Source: Asaia bogorensis
Lineage (GTDB): Bacteria; Pseudomonadota; Alphaproteobacteria; Acetobacterales; Acetobacteraceae
DNA: 9,296 nucleotides
Assembly (NCBI GenBank): GCA_945871455.1
Contig: CAMBXJ010000140.1
Coordinates: 1 to 9,296 of the forward strand
Direction of reading: 5' to 3'
The notes beneath the pieces are model-generated. The model saw only the letters and a program-made list of their open reading frames with translations. It was not told where the DNA came from and did not search any database. The position numbers and the translations under genes were made by a program. Positions 1 through 5,720 of the stretch are shown here, piece by piece. Every line of letters begins with the position of its first letter. Position 1 is the stretch's first letter.

Positions 1-222
1 ATCGGCTCCGGAGAAATCGAAAGCGCGCATCGCTATGTCGCACAAAAGCGCCTGAAGCTTCCCGGCGCCTGGTGGCTGGTCGAGCACGCGGAACACATGC
101 TCGCGCTGCGGATCAACCGCCTGAACGGTGACTGGGAAGCCTATTGGGCCGGGATCGCCGCCGACACACTCGCACCCGCCAATCTCAACCAGCCAAAGCT
201 GTCACCCAAGGCCGCCGCTTGA
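1..222 (+). pseudogene. ISKra4-family transposase, C-terminal end (cut by window edge)
   Basis: Reading frame 1 is open from the first base to the TGA at 220-222 and gives 73 residues. It begins with IGSGEIESAHRYVAQKRLK and continues with PGAWW, HAEHMLALRINRLNGDW and EAYW. The IGSG-E-ESAHRYV block followed by a GAWW and an LALR.NR..GDW.AYW block is the characteristic C-terminal end of ISKra4-type DDE transposases, where the glutamate of the GSGEIES motif belongs to the catalytic triad. The N-terminal part lies outside the window, so I cannot tell whether the element is intact. A gene fragment in another frame begins within about 25 bases of the stop, so the right end of the insertion sequence must be very close to 222 or already lost. 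I marked it as a fragment. It could be the end of a complete gene if the sequence to the left is intact. Confidence 0.85.
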
Positions 223-224
223 TC

Positions 225-473
225 GCACAACTTTGGTTCGCACCCGAGGATGCGGTAACCATTTCGTTTACGGCTCCGTTCGTGGTAACAAAAACCCCGG
301 CCTCACCCCGCCCTCTTATGCACGGCAGTCCCGAGGAAATTGCCTCGGACCTGCGACGTTACCAAGCTCTTGGCGTTCAGAATTTCAACAACAACTTACC
401 TGGTTTCGTGATTAGCGAACAAGTTGAAGCGATGGAGCAATTTGCGCGCGAAGTCGTGCCGCTACTTTCCTAA
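225..473 (+). pseudogene. LLM-class flavin-dependent oxidoreductase, C-terminal remnant
   Basis: Starting near 246 the frame that ends with TAA at 471-473 reads PEDAVTISFTAPFVV, then RPLMHGSPEEIASDLRRYQ, ALGVQNF and finally VEAMEQFAREVVPLL. The block of GSPE-I--DLRRY--LGV followed by a closing ME-FAREV-P is the standard C-terminus of luciferase-like monooxygenases (LLM class, F420 or FMN dependent). Only about 75 residues of a protein that is usually 280 to 350 long remain. The TIM-barrel core and flavin site are missing, and no start codon with a ribosome-binding site precedes the homologous part. The open frame extends upstream to 144 only because it overlaps the transposase end in another frame. 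The simplest reading is that an ISKra4-type element inserted into or recombined with this gene and removed its 5' part. The remnant is not expected to be functional. Confidence 0.65.
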
Positions 474-552
474 GTGGGGTCACCTGCCGATTTGTTCAAA
501 ACTGCACGCTAAGCCTGATTGGCCAGATGCTCGGCGAGTATCCGTGACACCG

Positions 553-807
553 TGGGCTGGTCTCAACAAGGGTGAGGCCAGAAATGCGCCGCGGCGTACG
601 GTGTTCTTCCATCGTCAGGGGGAAGTTCGAGACCGCACCTTCGAAAACCAAAGTTTCCCCGCGTCGGGCCTGAGCCTCTTCACCGCCGCGATTGTTCATT
701 GGAATACGGTCTATCTCGACATCGCCGTCCGCCAGCTACGCGCGCGGGGCGTGACAGTTCTCGACGATCTGCTGGCCCATGTCGCGCCCCTCGGCTGGGA
801 GCATATC
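553..807 (+). pseudogene. Tn3-family transposase (TnpA), C-terminal remnant
   Basis: The frame reads [51 protein letters not shown] and, near the end, LRARGV, DDLLAHVAPLGWEHI. This is the closing segment of Tn3-family TnpA, where the usual form is [30 protein letters not shown]...ASGLNL..AAIVLWNTVYL....LLAHL-PLGWEHINLTGDY. The homology stops at WEHI: the expected NLTGDY ending is replaced by GRTAARTT, which suggests a frameshift, deletion or recombination near 808. About 85 of roughly 1000 residues remain, and upstream of 553 the frame carries no TnpA-like sequence. No resolvase gene or recognisable 38-bp terminal repeat is visible nearby. It is a degenerate scar of a transposon, separate from the ISKra4 remnant. 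Confidence 0.8.
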
Positions 808-810
808 GGT

Positions 811-954
811 AGGACCGCCGCAAGAACGACGTCCCGGTCGAGGACGCCACCTGGAAACTTCTGAAGAATCTCGCGGCCGACACGGGCTCGCCGACAAGTT
901 GGGTCTGGCCTGACGCAGTGCCGCGGCGGGCGATCGGCCCGCCAAGGTGTTCGC
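811..954. other. Unassigned stretch between Tn3 remnant and Uma2 gene
   Basis: No gene with a start codon is visible here. On the plus strand, in the frame beginning just after a TAG at 810-812, the sequence reads DRRKNDVPVEDATWKLLKNL followed by AADTGSPTSWVWP. This looks coding-like but is not a family I recognise. It has no start codon and leads into low-complexity Pro/Arg codons that overlap the 3' end of the minus-strand Uma2 gene. It is probably another decayed fragment of the same mobile-DNA scar. Confidence 0.35.
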
Positions 955-1527
955 CTACTCCCCCGTCGCCTGTTCATCCGGGAACGCCACGTCCAGATAG
1001 AGATCGGCCAGCGGTACCACGATGCCGATCTCTGGCAGTGCCAGATCGGCATCGCCGTCGATGACGATGCTCGCCCAGACGCCGTTCATGCGGCTGAACA
1101 CGGTTGCCGCCTGGCTGGTCTGTTCAAGGATCACGTAGCGCTGGATCAACGCCGTCGTGCCATATTCGCGCACCTTGACAATCCGGTCCGTGTGCGACGT
1201 GCTGGGACTGAGAATTTCGAACACGACGACCGGATCGCGCCCCACGGTCGCGGAACCGATTTGGGGAGAACACAGAACAACGGCATCTGGATATCGAAGG
1301 CTGCCGTCAACCTCGATCTTGACGTCGCTGCCATAGGCTCTGCAGCCCCTGCCCCGTAGTCGGCTCTGCAGCGAAAATGACAGATTGCCCTGGATTGTGG
1401 CATGCGCCATCGTCCCACCCGTCATCGCTACGGGGCCAAATCCGTCGAATTCGAAGCGCAATGCCTGGCGTTCCTCCCACGAGAGGAACTCATCCAAGGT
1501 CATCGGATGGCGCAGTGCGTTGCTCAT
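955..1527 (-). CDS. Uma2 family protein (PD-(D/E)XK restriction-endonuclease-like fold)
   Basis: This 190-residue protein is a full-length Uma2 (DUF820) protein. Visible family marks are MTLDEFLSWEERQ at residues 9-21, FEFDGF followed by AMTGGT-AH at 26-42, CRAYGSDVKIEV at 62-73, YPDAVVLC at 79-86, VVFEILSPSTSHTDR at 101-115 and RYVILEQ at 130-136. The PD at 80-81 and the glutamate at 104 sit where the PD-(D/E)XK nuclease core has its metal-binding acids, and K118 follows in the DRIVKVREY segment. Members are widespread and multicopy in cyanobacteria and some acetic-acid-bacterium relatives. Their cellular role is not established, although a nuclease or transposon-linked function has been proposed. 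The start at 1527 gives the usual MSNALRH lead before MTLDEFL. The ATG has no clear Shine-Dalgarno sequence, and a strong -10-like hexamer lies only 7 bases upstream, so the mRNA may be leaderless. It borders the mobile-DNA scar and is transcribed away from the cupin gene. Confidence 0.88.
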   Translation of the reverse strand: MSNALRHPMTLDEFLSWEERQALRFEFDGFGPVAMTGGTMAHATIQGNLSFSLQSRLRGRGCRAYGSDVKIEVDGSLRYPDAVVLCSPQIGSATVGRDPVVVFEILSPSTSHTDRIVKVREYGTTALIQRYVILEQTSQAATVFSRMNGVWASIVIDGDADLALPEIGIVVPLADLYLDVAFPDEQATGE

Positions 1528-1534
1528 GGATCAA

Positions 1535-1543
1535 ATCATAGCA
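1535..1543 (-). promoter_or_regulatory. Candidate extended -10 promoter of the Uma2 gene
   Basis: On the minus strand the sequence TGCTATGAT occupies 1543-1535. It is a TGn extended -10 element with five of six consensus bases. Only 7 bases separate it from the ATG at 1527, so transcription would begin at or next to the start codon, giving a leaderless message. No good -35 hexamer is present at 17 bases, which is compatible with an extended -10 promoter. This is inferred from base composition only. Confidence 0.42.
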
Positions 1544-1616
1544 CACGGATCATCGATTTTCATCCACGCTTACGACCGCGCAGCCCCCCAACGTGCGAGC
1601 GATCCAGGTAGCGACG

Positions 1617-1979
1617 ATGGACGAAATCGGACACACTCTCTCCATGACCGACAGCCCTTACCTGTTTCGTGCCGCCGACCACCCAATGGTGGCCGCCTCC
1701 GGACGCCTGAATGTGAGAGAGGCCAAATCCGGCTTCGGCATCGCGTTGCGCTATCAGGAACGCGCCCCAGACCCTCCGGACGCGCCCGAGCCGAACTGGT
1801 GCGAAACCGGCCACTCGATCTTCATCCTGGCGGGCAGTATCCGCTATCAGTTCGACGATCATACGATCGAGGCGGGACCGGGCGACATGCTGCACATCCC
1901 CGCGGGTCCCGCCCATCGTCACAAGCCTCGGGTCACCGGTCCGGAGGTTGTGCGCTACGTGCTGACGGAGTTCGACTGA
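1617..1979 (+). CDS. Small single-domain cupin protein
   Basis: The ATG at 1617 gives 120 residues. The protein is a single beta-barrel cupin: motif 1 appears as NWCETGHSIFILAGSIRYQF (60-79), with E63 and H66 as possible metal ligands, and motif 2 as GPGDMLHIPAGPAHRH (87-102), with the diagnostic PGD and IPAG--H signature. Cupin proteins of this size can be metal-dependent sugar isomerases, dioxygenases or simple ligand-binding proteins, and the specific substrate cannot be read from the sequence. The ATG is preferred because AGGTAG at 1606-1611 provides a weak ribosome-binding site. An in-frame GTG at 1593 would add eight residues but has only a C-rich stretch before it. The gene diverges from the Uma2 gene with under 100 bases between the starts. 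The next gene begins 100 bases downstream with its own strong ribosome-binding site, so co-transcription is possible but not shown. Confidence 0.82.
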   Translation: MDEIGHTLSMTDSPYLFRAADHPMVAASGRLNVREAKSGFGIALRYQERAPDPPDAPEPNWCETGHSIFILAGSIRYQFDDHTIEAGPGDMLHIPAGPAHRHKPRVTGPEVVRYVLTEFD

Positions 1980-2064
1980 CCCGCCAATCCGGCATCGTAT
2001 GGTCGTCGGCCGGGCCGTGTCGCCATAAACACTTCGTCAACCTGTTGCGGTCATGCTCCCGCGC

Positions 2065-2070
2065 AGGAGG
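2065..2070 (+). promoter_or_regulatory. Shine-Dalgarno site that fixes the methyltransferase start
   Basis: A perfect AGGAGG hexamer lies 9 bases before ATG 2080 (12 before the second ATG at 2083). An earlier in-frame ATG at 2053 lies upstream of this site, so the protein almost certainly starts at 2080 rather than 2053. Confidence 0.75.
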
Positions 2071-2079
2071 ACCCCCAGG

Positions 2080-2985
2080 ATGATGGCGCCGGCAATTCGG
2101 AACTGGTTCGGGCGGGGCGGCGGGGTCACCATGCCACCGGGCGCCCCGACCGATATAAGCGCGGCCGACCACCAGCCGCCTTACTCTCATAGCCTCATCA
2201 CAGAGACTTCTTCCTGGTGGCCGGCCGAGCGGATGGGGGTAGTGGATGCGCTTTGGGGGGATGGGTTTCTGTTTCCCGGTGGAGCGCTCGAAACCATGCG
2301 ACTCGCCAAGCCGCTCGGATTGTCCGCCGCGTCCAGCCTGCTGCTCCTCGGCGCCGGTGCAGGCGGGCCCGCCTGCACGGTCGCCACCAAGCTCGGCGTT
2401 TGGGTCGCCGGGTTCGAGGTGGACCCCGACCTCGTCCATGCCGCCTCCGAGCGGATCATCCGATCCAAGCTCGGCCGGCGCGCACAGGTGGAAACCTGGA
2501 ACCCGGCCGAACCGGAGTTTACGCCGCGCTATTACCATCACGGCCTGGCGCTGGAGCCGTTGCGTGGATCGGCGCCTGAACCGACCCTTGCGGGGATCGC
2601 GTCAGCGCTGAAACCGGGCGGGCAACTCAGCATGGTGGAATTGGTCGCCACGGCCCCGTTGGAGTTGTCGGATCCGACAGTGGCGCGCTGGAGCCAGTTG
2701 GAGAACCGGGATCCCGCGACGCTCCCATCCGAGGTCACCATAACCCGGGTCCTGGGGCGGTTGGGTTTCGATGTGCGGATCGTCGAGGATATCTCGCAGC
2801 GCCATATGCAGCAGGCTCTCCTGGGCTGGCGAACATCGGTGCGGGGGATGGAGACCGAGAAGCCGTCTCCGCGGATGGCCCAGCAACTGATCGGTGAGGC
2901 CGAGTTGTGGTTGATGCGGCTGCGTCTGTTCCGGTCGGGACGGCTGCGGATGGTGCGCTGGCATGCAATCGGCCGGGGCGCGTGA
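2080..2985 (+). CDS. Class I SAM-dependent methyltransferase
   Basis: This frame encodes 301 residues from ATG 2080. The Rossmann-type SAM-binding site is clear: LLLLGAGAGGP at about 87-97 is motif I, the acidic GFEVDPD at 111-117 closes the next strand and would hold the SAM ribose, and LKPGG at 177-181 is the usual post-core turn before a beta strand (QLSMVELV). The N-terminal part (WWPAERMGVVDALWGDGFLF, then PGGALETMRLAKPLGL) resembles methyltransferases of the UbiE/phosphoethanolamine type that begin with a GPGG-like capping helix. The C-terminal 100 residues are helical and Arg-rich (ending MRLRLFRSGRLRMVRWHAIG) and match no domain I know. The substrate is unknown. A motif II aspartate is not evident: the expected position reads YYHHGLALEPL, so the enzyme may be divergent. 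No cognate biosynthetic genes are adjacent; the neighbours are a cupin gene and rpmJ, the latter with its own promoter. Confidence 0.75.
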   Translation: MMAPAIRNWFGRGGGVTMPPGAPTDISAADHQPPYSHSLITETSSWWPAERMGVVDALWGDGFLFPGGALETMRLAKPLGLSAASSLLLLGAGAGGPACTVATKLGVWVAGFEVDPDLVHAASERIIRSKLGRRAQVETWNPAEPEFTPRYYHHGLALEPLRGSAPEPTLAGIASALKPGGQLSMVELVATAPLELSDPTVARWSQLENRDPATLPSEVTITRVLGRLGFDVRIVEDISQRHMQQALLGWRTSVRGMETEKPSPRMAQQLIGEAELWLMRLRLFRSGRLRMVRWHAIGRGA

Positions 2986-3048
2986 TCCCGACCGGTGGAG
3001 ATGCAGGGGGTAGCCATACGAATTCTCTGCCTCGCGGAGCGGTTCGCC

Positions 3049-3077
3049 TTGACAGCGGCCACCCACCCACCTATCCA
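3049..3077 (+). promoter_or_regulatory. Sigma-70-type promoter for rpmJ
   Basis: TTGACA at 3049-3054 is followed after exactly 17 bases by TATCCA at 3072-3077. Read in the alphaproteobacterial form this is CTTGAC-N17-CTATCC. The -35 is perfect, while the -10 matches the first three positions of TATAAT. Transcription would start about 30 bases before the rpmJ ATG at 3115, a sensible leader length for a ribosomal protein gene. No competing open gene occupies the region. Confidence 0.6.
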
Positions 3078-3114
3078 CCGCGCCTCGATTGCCTCTGGAT
3101 GAAGTACGCGTGTC

Positions 3115-3240
3115 ATGAGAGTTCGTAACAGCCTGAGATCGGCGAAAGTCCGCGACAAGAACTGCCGCGTTGTGCGCCGGCGGGGGCGGGTTTATGTGAT
3201 CAACAAGAAGAACCCTCGGATGAAGTGCCGCCAGGGGTAG
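3115..3240 (+). CDS. rpmJ: 50S ribosomal protein L36 (zinc-independent, cysteine-poor type)
   Basis: A 41-codon gene from ATG 3115 to TAG 3238-3240. The product starts [20 protein letters not shown] and ends [16 protein letters not shown], which is L36, the smallest protein of the large ribosomal subunit, bound to 23S rRNA. Zinc-binding L36 proteins carry a Cys-X2-Cys-X12-Cys-X4-His set. Here the first cysteine is replaced by Asp, the third by Asn and the histidine by Met, leaving only C17 of the zinc site plus an extra C38, so the protein should fold without zinc. In alphaproteobacteria this 41-residue form is normally the only L36, whereas in gammaproteobacteria it is the Zur-controlled paralogue (YkgO). 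The gene stands alone, outside the ribosomal protein operons, behind its own promoter. The ribosome-binding site is weak (GGATGAAG about 12 bases upstream). Confidence 0.95.
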   Translation: MRVRNSLRSAKVRDKNCRVVRRRGRVYVINKKNPRMKCRQG

Positions 3241-3370
3241 TCGCCGCGGGCGCAACCGAGGGCTGACTCCGGGCGCATGACTGGCGATCCGCCCTTGCGA
3301 GCGGCGGTCAGGCGCTATACCTGCACGGGAAAGCTGGCCGCTGTGGCTGGCAAACCGCGCGGGACCAGCC

Positions 3371-3943
3371 ATGGCAGAATCGAATCCATCGCCGAAGATC
3401 AGCGTGCACTCGGCGCTGAAGCCGTTACCGGCCCTGATTTTCGGCTCCCGTTGGCTCCAGTTGCCGTTGTACCTGGGGCTGATCGTCGCGCAGGGCGTCT
3501 ATGTCGTTCTGTTCGTGAAGGAATTGTCGCATCTGGTGATGCACGCCACGCAAGCGACCGAGCAGCAGATCATGCTGGTCGTGCTCGGCTTGATCGACGT
3601 GGTTATGATCTCCAATCTGCTGATGATGGTCATCGTCGGGGGCTATGAGACATTCGTCTCTCGCCTGCGCCTTGAAGGCCACCCGGACCAGCCGGAATGG
3701 TTGAGCCACGTGAACGCCGGTGTGCTCAAGATCAAATTGGCAATGGCGATTATTGGGATTTCCTCGATCCATTTGCTTCGGACATTTATCGAGGCCGGCA
3801 ATATCGGCGGCCCGAATCCGACGAATTACACGATGGCCGGGGTGTTGTTGCAGACCGGCATTCACTCGGTATTCATCCTGTCGGCGATCGGCATCGCGTG
3901 GGTGGAGCGGTTGACCGTGCACGCCTCGCCGCCGGGACACTGA
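3371..3943 (+). CDS. YqhA/UPF0114 family inner-membrane protein (TIGR00645)
   Basis: This 190-residue protein contains four hydrophobic segments at about 30-50, 66-90, 119-139 and 156-178. Family signatures are FGSRWLQLPLYLGLI near the start of helix 1, LGLIDVVMISNLLMMVIVGG in helix 2, followed by YETFVSRL, and then WLSHVNAGVLKIKLAMAIIG before helix 3, with SSIHLL and FI after it. These mark the YqhA family, a small integral inner-membrane protein of unknown function; E. coli YqhA is about 164 residues. The present protein has a slightly longer N-terminal tail. The start at ATG 3371 is supported by GGGA at 3361-3364, six bases upstream. It follows rpmJ on the same strand after 130 bases with no gene between, and might be read by transcription from the rpmJ promoter, since no strong terminator separates them. 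Confidence 0.9.
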   Translation: MAESNPSPKISVHSALKPLPALIFGSRWLQLPLYLGLIVAQGVYVVLFVKELSHLVMHATQATEQQIMLVVLGLIDVVMISNLLMMVIVGGYETFVSRLRLEGHPDQPEWLSHVNAGVLKIKLAMAIIGISSIHLLRTFIEAGNIGGPNPTNYTMAGVLLQTGIHSVFILSAIGIAWVERLTVHASPPGH

Positions 3944-3945
3944 AG

Positions 3946-3970
3946 CGGCGCTCGGCTTTGGCGCCGTTGT
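3946..3970 (+). terminator. Weak terminator-like hairpin after the YqhA-family gene
   Basis: CGGCGC at 3946-3951 pairs with GCGCCG at 3961-3966, a 6-bp GC stem with a 9-base loop starting three bases after the stop codon. Only TTGT follows, so intrinsic termination would be weak. Confidence 0.3.
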
Positions 3971-4162
3971 CCACGCGGGCGCTCGCGTGCCTTCGGGTGG
4001 GCCGCCATAACGTAATCGGCGCCGGTTTCCGACAGACTGCTCACGGCGGATTAACGCTCGCGAACTGCGTCGGGCGCCGCTAATAGGAGAGAGTCGGCTG
4101 GAACGCGCCTGTTCGAGCGTGTCGGGGCCAGCACAGGGATTGACCGTAAGGGAGTCGAGAGC
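3971..4162. other. Intergenic region before the substrate-binding protein gene
   Basis: About 190 bases without a supported gene. It should contain the promoter of the following binding-protein gene, but I see no convincing -35/-10 pair. AAGGGA at 4148-4153 serves as the ribosome-binding site for the GTG start at 4163. Confidence 0.5.
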
Positions 4163-5389
4163 GTGAGACGAAACCTATTGATGGCCGGTGTCGTGGCCAC
4201 TGGCATGAGCCTGACCGCGATGACGCAACCCGTGACGGCCCAAGTCTCGGATAATGTGATCAAACTGGGCGTGTTGACCGACATGTCCAGCCTGTACGCC
4301 GACATCAACGGCCCGGGCGCGGTTGCTGCCGCGCAGATGGCGATCGAGGATGCGGGTGGGTCGATCAACGGCAAGAAGATCGAACTGGTGCAGGCCGATG
4401 TGCAGAACAAGGCCGATGTCGGCACGTCCATCGCCGCCAAATGGTATAGCGCCGAGGGCGTCGATGTCATTCTGGGCGCCGCGGCGTCGTCGGCGTCGCT
4501 GGCCGTGTCCGGAGTCGCCGCCGACAAAAAGCGTATTTTCCTTGGCATCGATCCGGCCACGTCCGATCTGACCAGCAAGGCCTGCAACGCCTACACGGTG
4601 CATTGGGTCTATGACACCATCGCGCTGGCCAACGGCACTGGATCCGCCGTCGTGAAGGCAGGCGGCAAGACGTGGTACTTCCTGACCGCCGACTATGCGT
4701 TCGGCCACGCGCTGGAGCGTGATGTCACCACCGTTGTCAACGCCAATGGCGGCAAGATCTTGGGGTCGGCGCGCCATCCCATCAACACCTCCGACTTGTC
4801 CGCTTTCCTGATCCAGGCGCAGGCGTCGAAGGCCGAGGTTATCGGTCTGGCCAATGCCGGCGGCGACACCATCAACTCCATCAAGCAGGCCGCCGAGTTC
4901 GGCATCATAAAGGGCGGTCAGAAGCTGGCCGGCCTGTTGGTGTTCGTCACCGACGTGCACAGCATTGGCCTGCAACAGGCGCAGGGTCTGCAACTGACGG
5001 AAGCGTTCTATTGGGATATGAACGACGGGACCCGTGCCTTCTCCAAGCGTTTCGCGGAAAAGCGCGGCGGCCGCGTGCCGACCAGCATCCAGGCTGGCTA
5101 TTATGAGGCGACGAGTCACTATCTGGCCGCCGTCAAGGCGACCGGGACCGACAACGCCGAGGCCGTGATGGCCTGGATGAAGGCAAACCCGACCGACAGC
5201 ACGCTGTTTGGCAAGGGTTATGTCCGCGCCGACGGCCGCAAGATTCATGACATGTATCTGTTCGAGGTGAAGAAGCCGTCCGAGTCCAAGGGCCCGTTCG
5301 ACTACTACAAGCTGATCCGCACCATCCCGGGCGAGGAAGCGTTCCGTCCGATGGACAAGGGCGAATGCCCGCTGGTCAAGAAGGGCTGA
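4163..5389 (+). CDS. ABC transporter substrate-binding protein, LivJ/branched-chain amino acid type
   Basis: This 408-residue exported protein is a type I periplasmic binding protein (COG0683, Peripla_BP_6). Residues 1-26 form a Sec signal peptide: MRRN, a hydrophobic stretch and VTA before Gln27. No lipobox cysteine is present, so it should be soluble in the periplasm. The mature part starts VIKLGVLTDMSSLYADINGP (32-51), the first strand and ligand-binding loop of the family. It continues with GAVAAAQMAIED, DVILGAAASSASLAV (101-115), CNAYTVHWVYDT (141-152), and WYFLTADYAFGHALERD (171-187), which lies at the start of the second lobe. Relatives bind amino acids, amides, urea or aromatic acids, and the ligand cannot be fixed here. 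C141 and C402 (in GECPLVKKG) are the only cysteines I noticed and might form a disulfide. GTG 4163 follows AAGGGA by nine bases. Neither permease (LivH/LivM) nor ATPase (LivG/LivF) genes lie next to it, so this is an orphan binding protein within the window. A strong terminator closes the unit. Confidence 0.9.
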   Translation: MRRNLLMAGVVATGMSLTAMTQPVTAQVSDNVIKLGVLTDMSSLYADINGPGAVAAAQMAIEDAGGSINGKKIELVQADVQNKADVGTSIAAKWYSAEGVDVILGAAASSASLAVSGVAADKKRIFLGIDPATSDLTSKACNAYTVHWVYDTIALANGTGSAVVKAGGKTWYFLTADYAFGHALERDVTTVVNANGGKILGSARHPINTSDLSAFLIQAQASKAEVIGLANAGGDTINSIKQAAEFGIIKGGQKLAGLLVFVTDVHSIGLQQAQGLQLTEAFYWDMNDGTRAFSKRFAEKRGGRVPTSIQAGYYEATSHYLAAVKATGTDNAEAVMAWMKANPTDSTLFGKGYVRADGRKIHDMYLFEVKKPSESKGPFDYYKLIRTIPGEEAFRPMDKGECPLVKKG

Positions 5390-5410
5390 CCGAGCCTCTT
5401 TCAGACCGCG

Positions 5411-5445
5411 ACACGGCCGGCCTTGCGCCGGCCGTGTTCGTTTCT
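5411..5445 (+). terminator. Intrinsic terminator of the substrate-binding protein gene
   Basis: ACACGGCCGGC (5411-5421) is a perfect inverted repeat of GCCGGCCGTGT (5427-5437) with a 5-base loop, an 11-bp very GC-rich stem. It is followed by the T-rich tail TCGTTTCT at 5438-5445. It begins 21 bases after the stop codon. The T-rich tail is also the first part of the tandem repeat that follows. Confidence 0.82.
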
Positions 5446-5540
5446 GGGCGGGCCCGCCTGGGTTCGTTTCTGGGCGGGCCCGCCTGGGTTCGTTTCTGGG
5501 CGAGCCCGCCTGGGTTCGTTTCTGGGCGAGCCCGTCCTGG
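5436..5540. repeat. Four tandem copies of a 26-bp terminator-like unit
   Basis: Units start at 5436, 5462, 5488 and 5514. Each consists of GTTCGTTTCT followed by GGGCGGGCCCGCCTGG. Units 1 and 2 are identical, unit 3 has one G-to-A change (GGGCGAGCCC), and unit 4 has the same change plus one inserted T, making it 27 bases. The GC part contains the palindrome GGCGGGCCCGCC in units 1-2 and a shorter GGGC/GCCC stem in units 3-4, each followed in the next unit by a T-rich stretch. There are no spacers, so it is a tandem array and not CRISPR. Because 26 is not a multiple of three, it creates accidental open frames across itself on both strands. Confidence 0.93.
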
Positions 5541-5720
5541 GGCCTGACACCGACCGACAAAACCATGGATCGACCGGCGGCCCCACTCCGTCATGCCGAC
5601 CTTGGGCCGCGATCCACGACTGTCCGCGTTCGCACGAACTCACGGACGGCCGGGTGGCTCAGGCCATGACGGCGTTGGCTGGCCACGCGCCGAACGGAGC
5701 GGTTATTATTGGTTATCGCC
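5541..5720. other. Convergent intergenic region without a gene
   Basis: Together with the terminator and repeats this makes a 331-base gap between convergent genes. I find no supported gene here. There is an imperfect inverted repeat: TGGATC at 5566-5571 and GCGGCC at 5577-5582 pair with GGCCGC at 5605-5610 and GATCCA at 5611-5616, leaving a 5-base bulge and a 22-base loop. GGTTATTATTGGTTAT at 5701-5716 is the only AT-rich patch. No clear minus-strand terminator for the AAA+ gene is seen. Confidence 0.5.

Noticed and set aside
144..224. N-terminal extension of the oxidoreductase frame from ATG 144
   Set aside because: This part overlaps the conserved transposase end in another frame and encodes MGRDRRRHTRTRQ-type sequence with no LLM similarity.
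1385..2083. 232-codon plus-strand frame across the Uma2/cupin boundary
   Set aside because: It overlaps two well-supported genes in other frames and its translation shows no protein-like pattern.
2538..3372. Minus-strand frames of 206 and 256 codons over the methyltransferase and rpmJ
   Set aside because: They are antisense to a SAM methyltransferase and to rpmJ with its promoter, and are rich in Arg/Pro/His as expected for shadows.
5436..5540. CRISPR array
   Set aside because: The units are contiguous 26-27-bp tandem copies with no unique spacers and no cas genes.
4175..5566. 463-codon open frame on the minus strand opposite the binding-protein gene
   Set aside because: It is a high-GC shadow of the clearly coding plus-strand gene and its start region comes from the 26-bp repeat (repeating RNEPRRARPETN). 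No family resemblance or ribosome-binding site.
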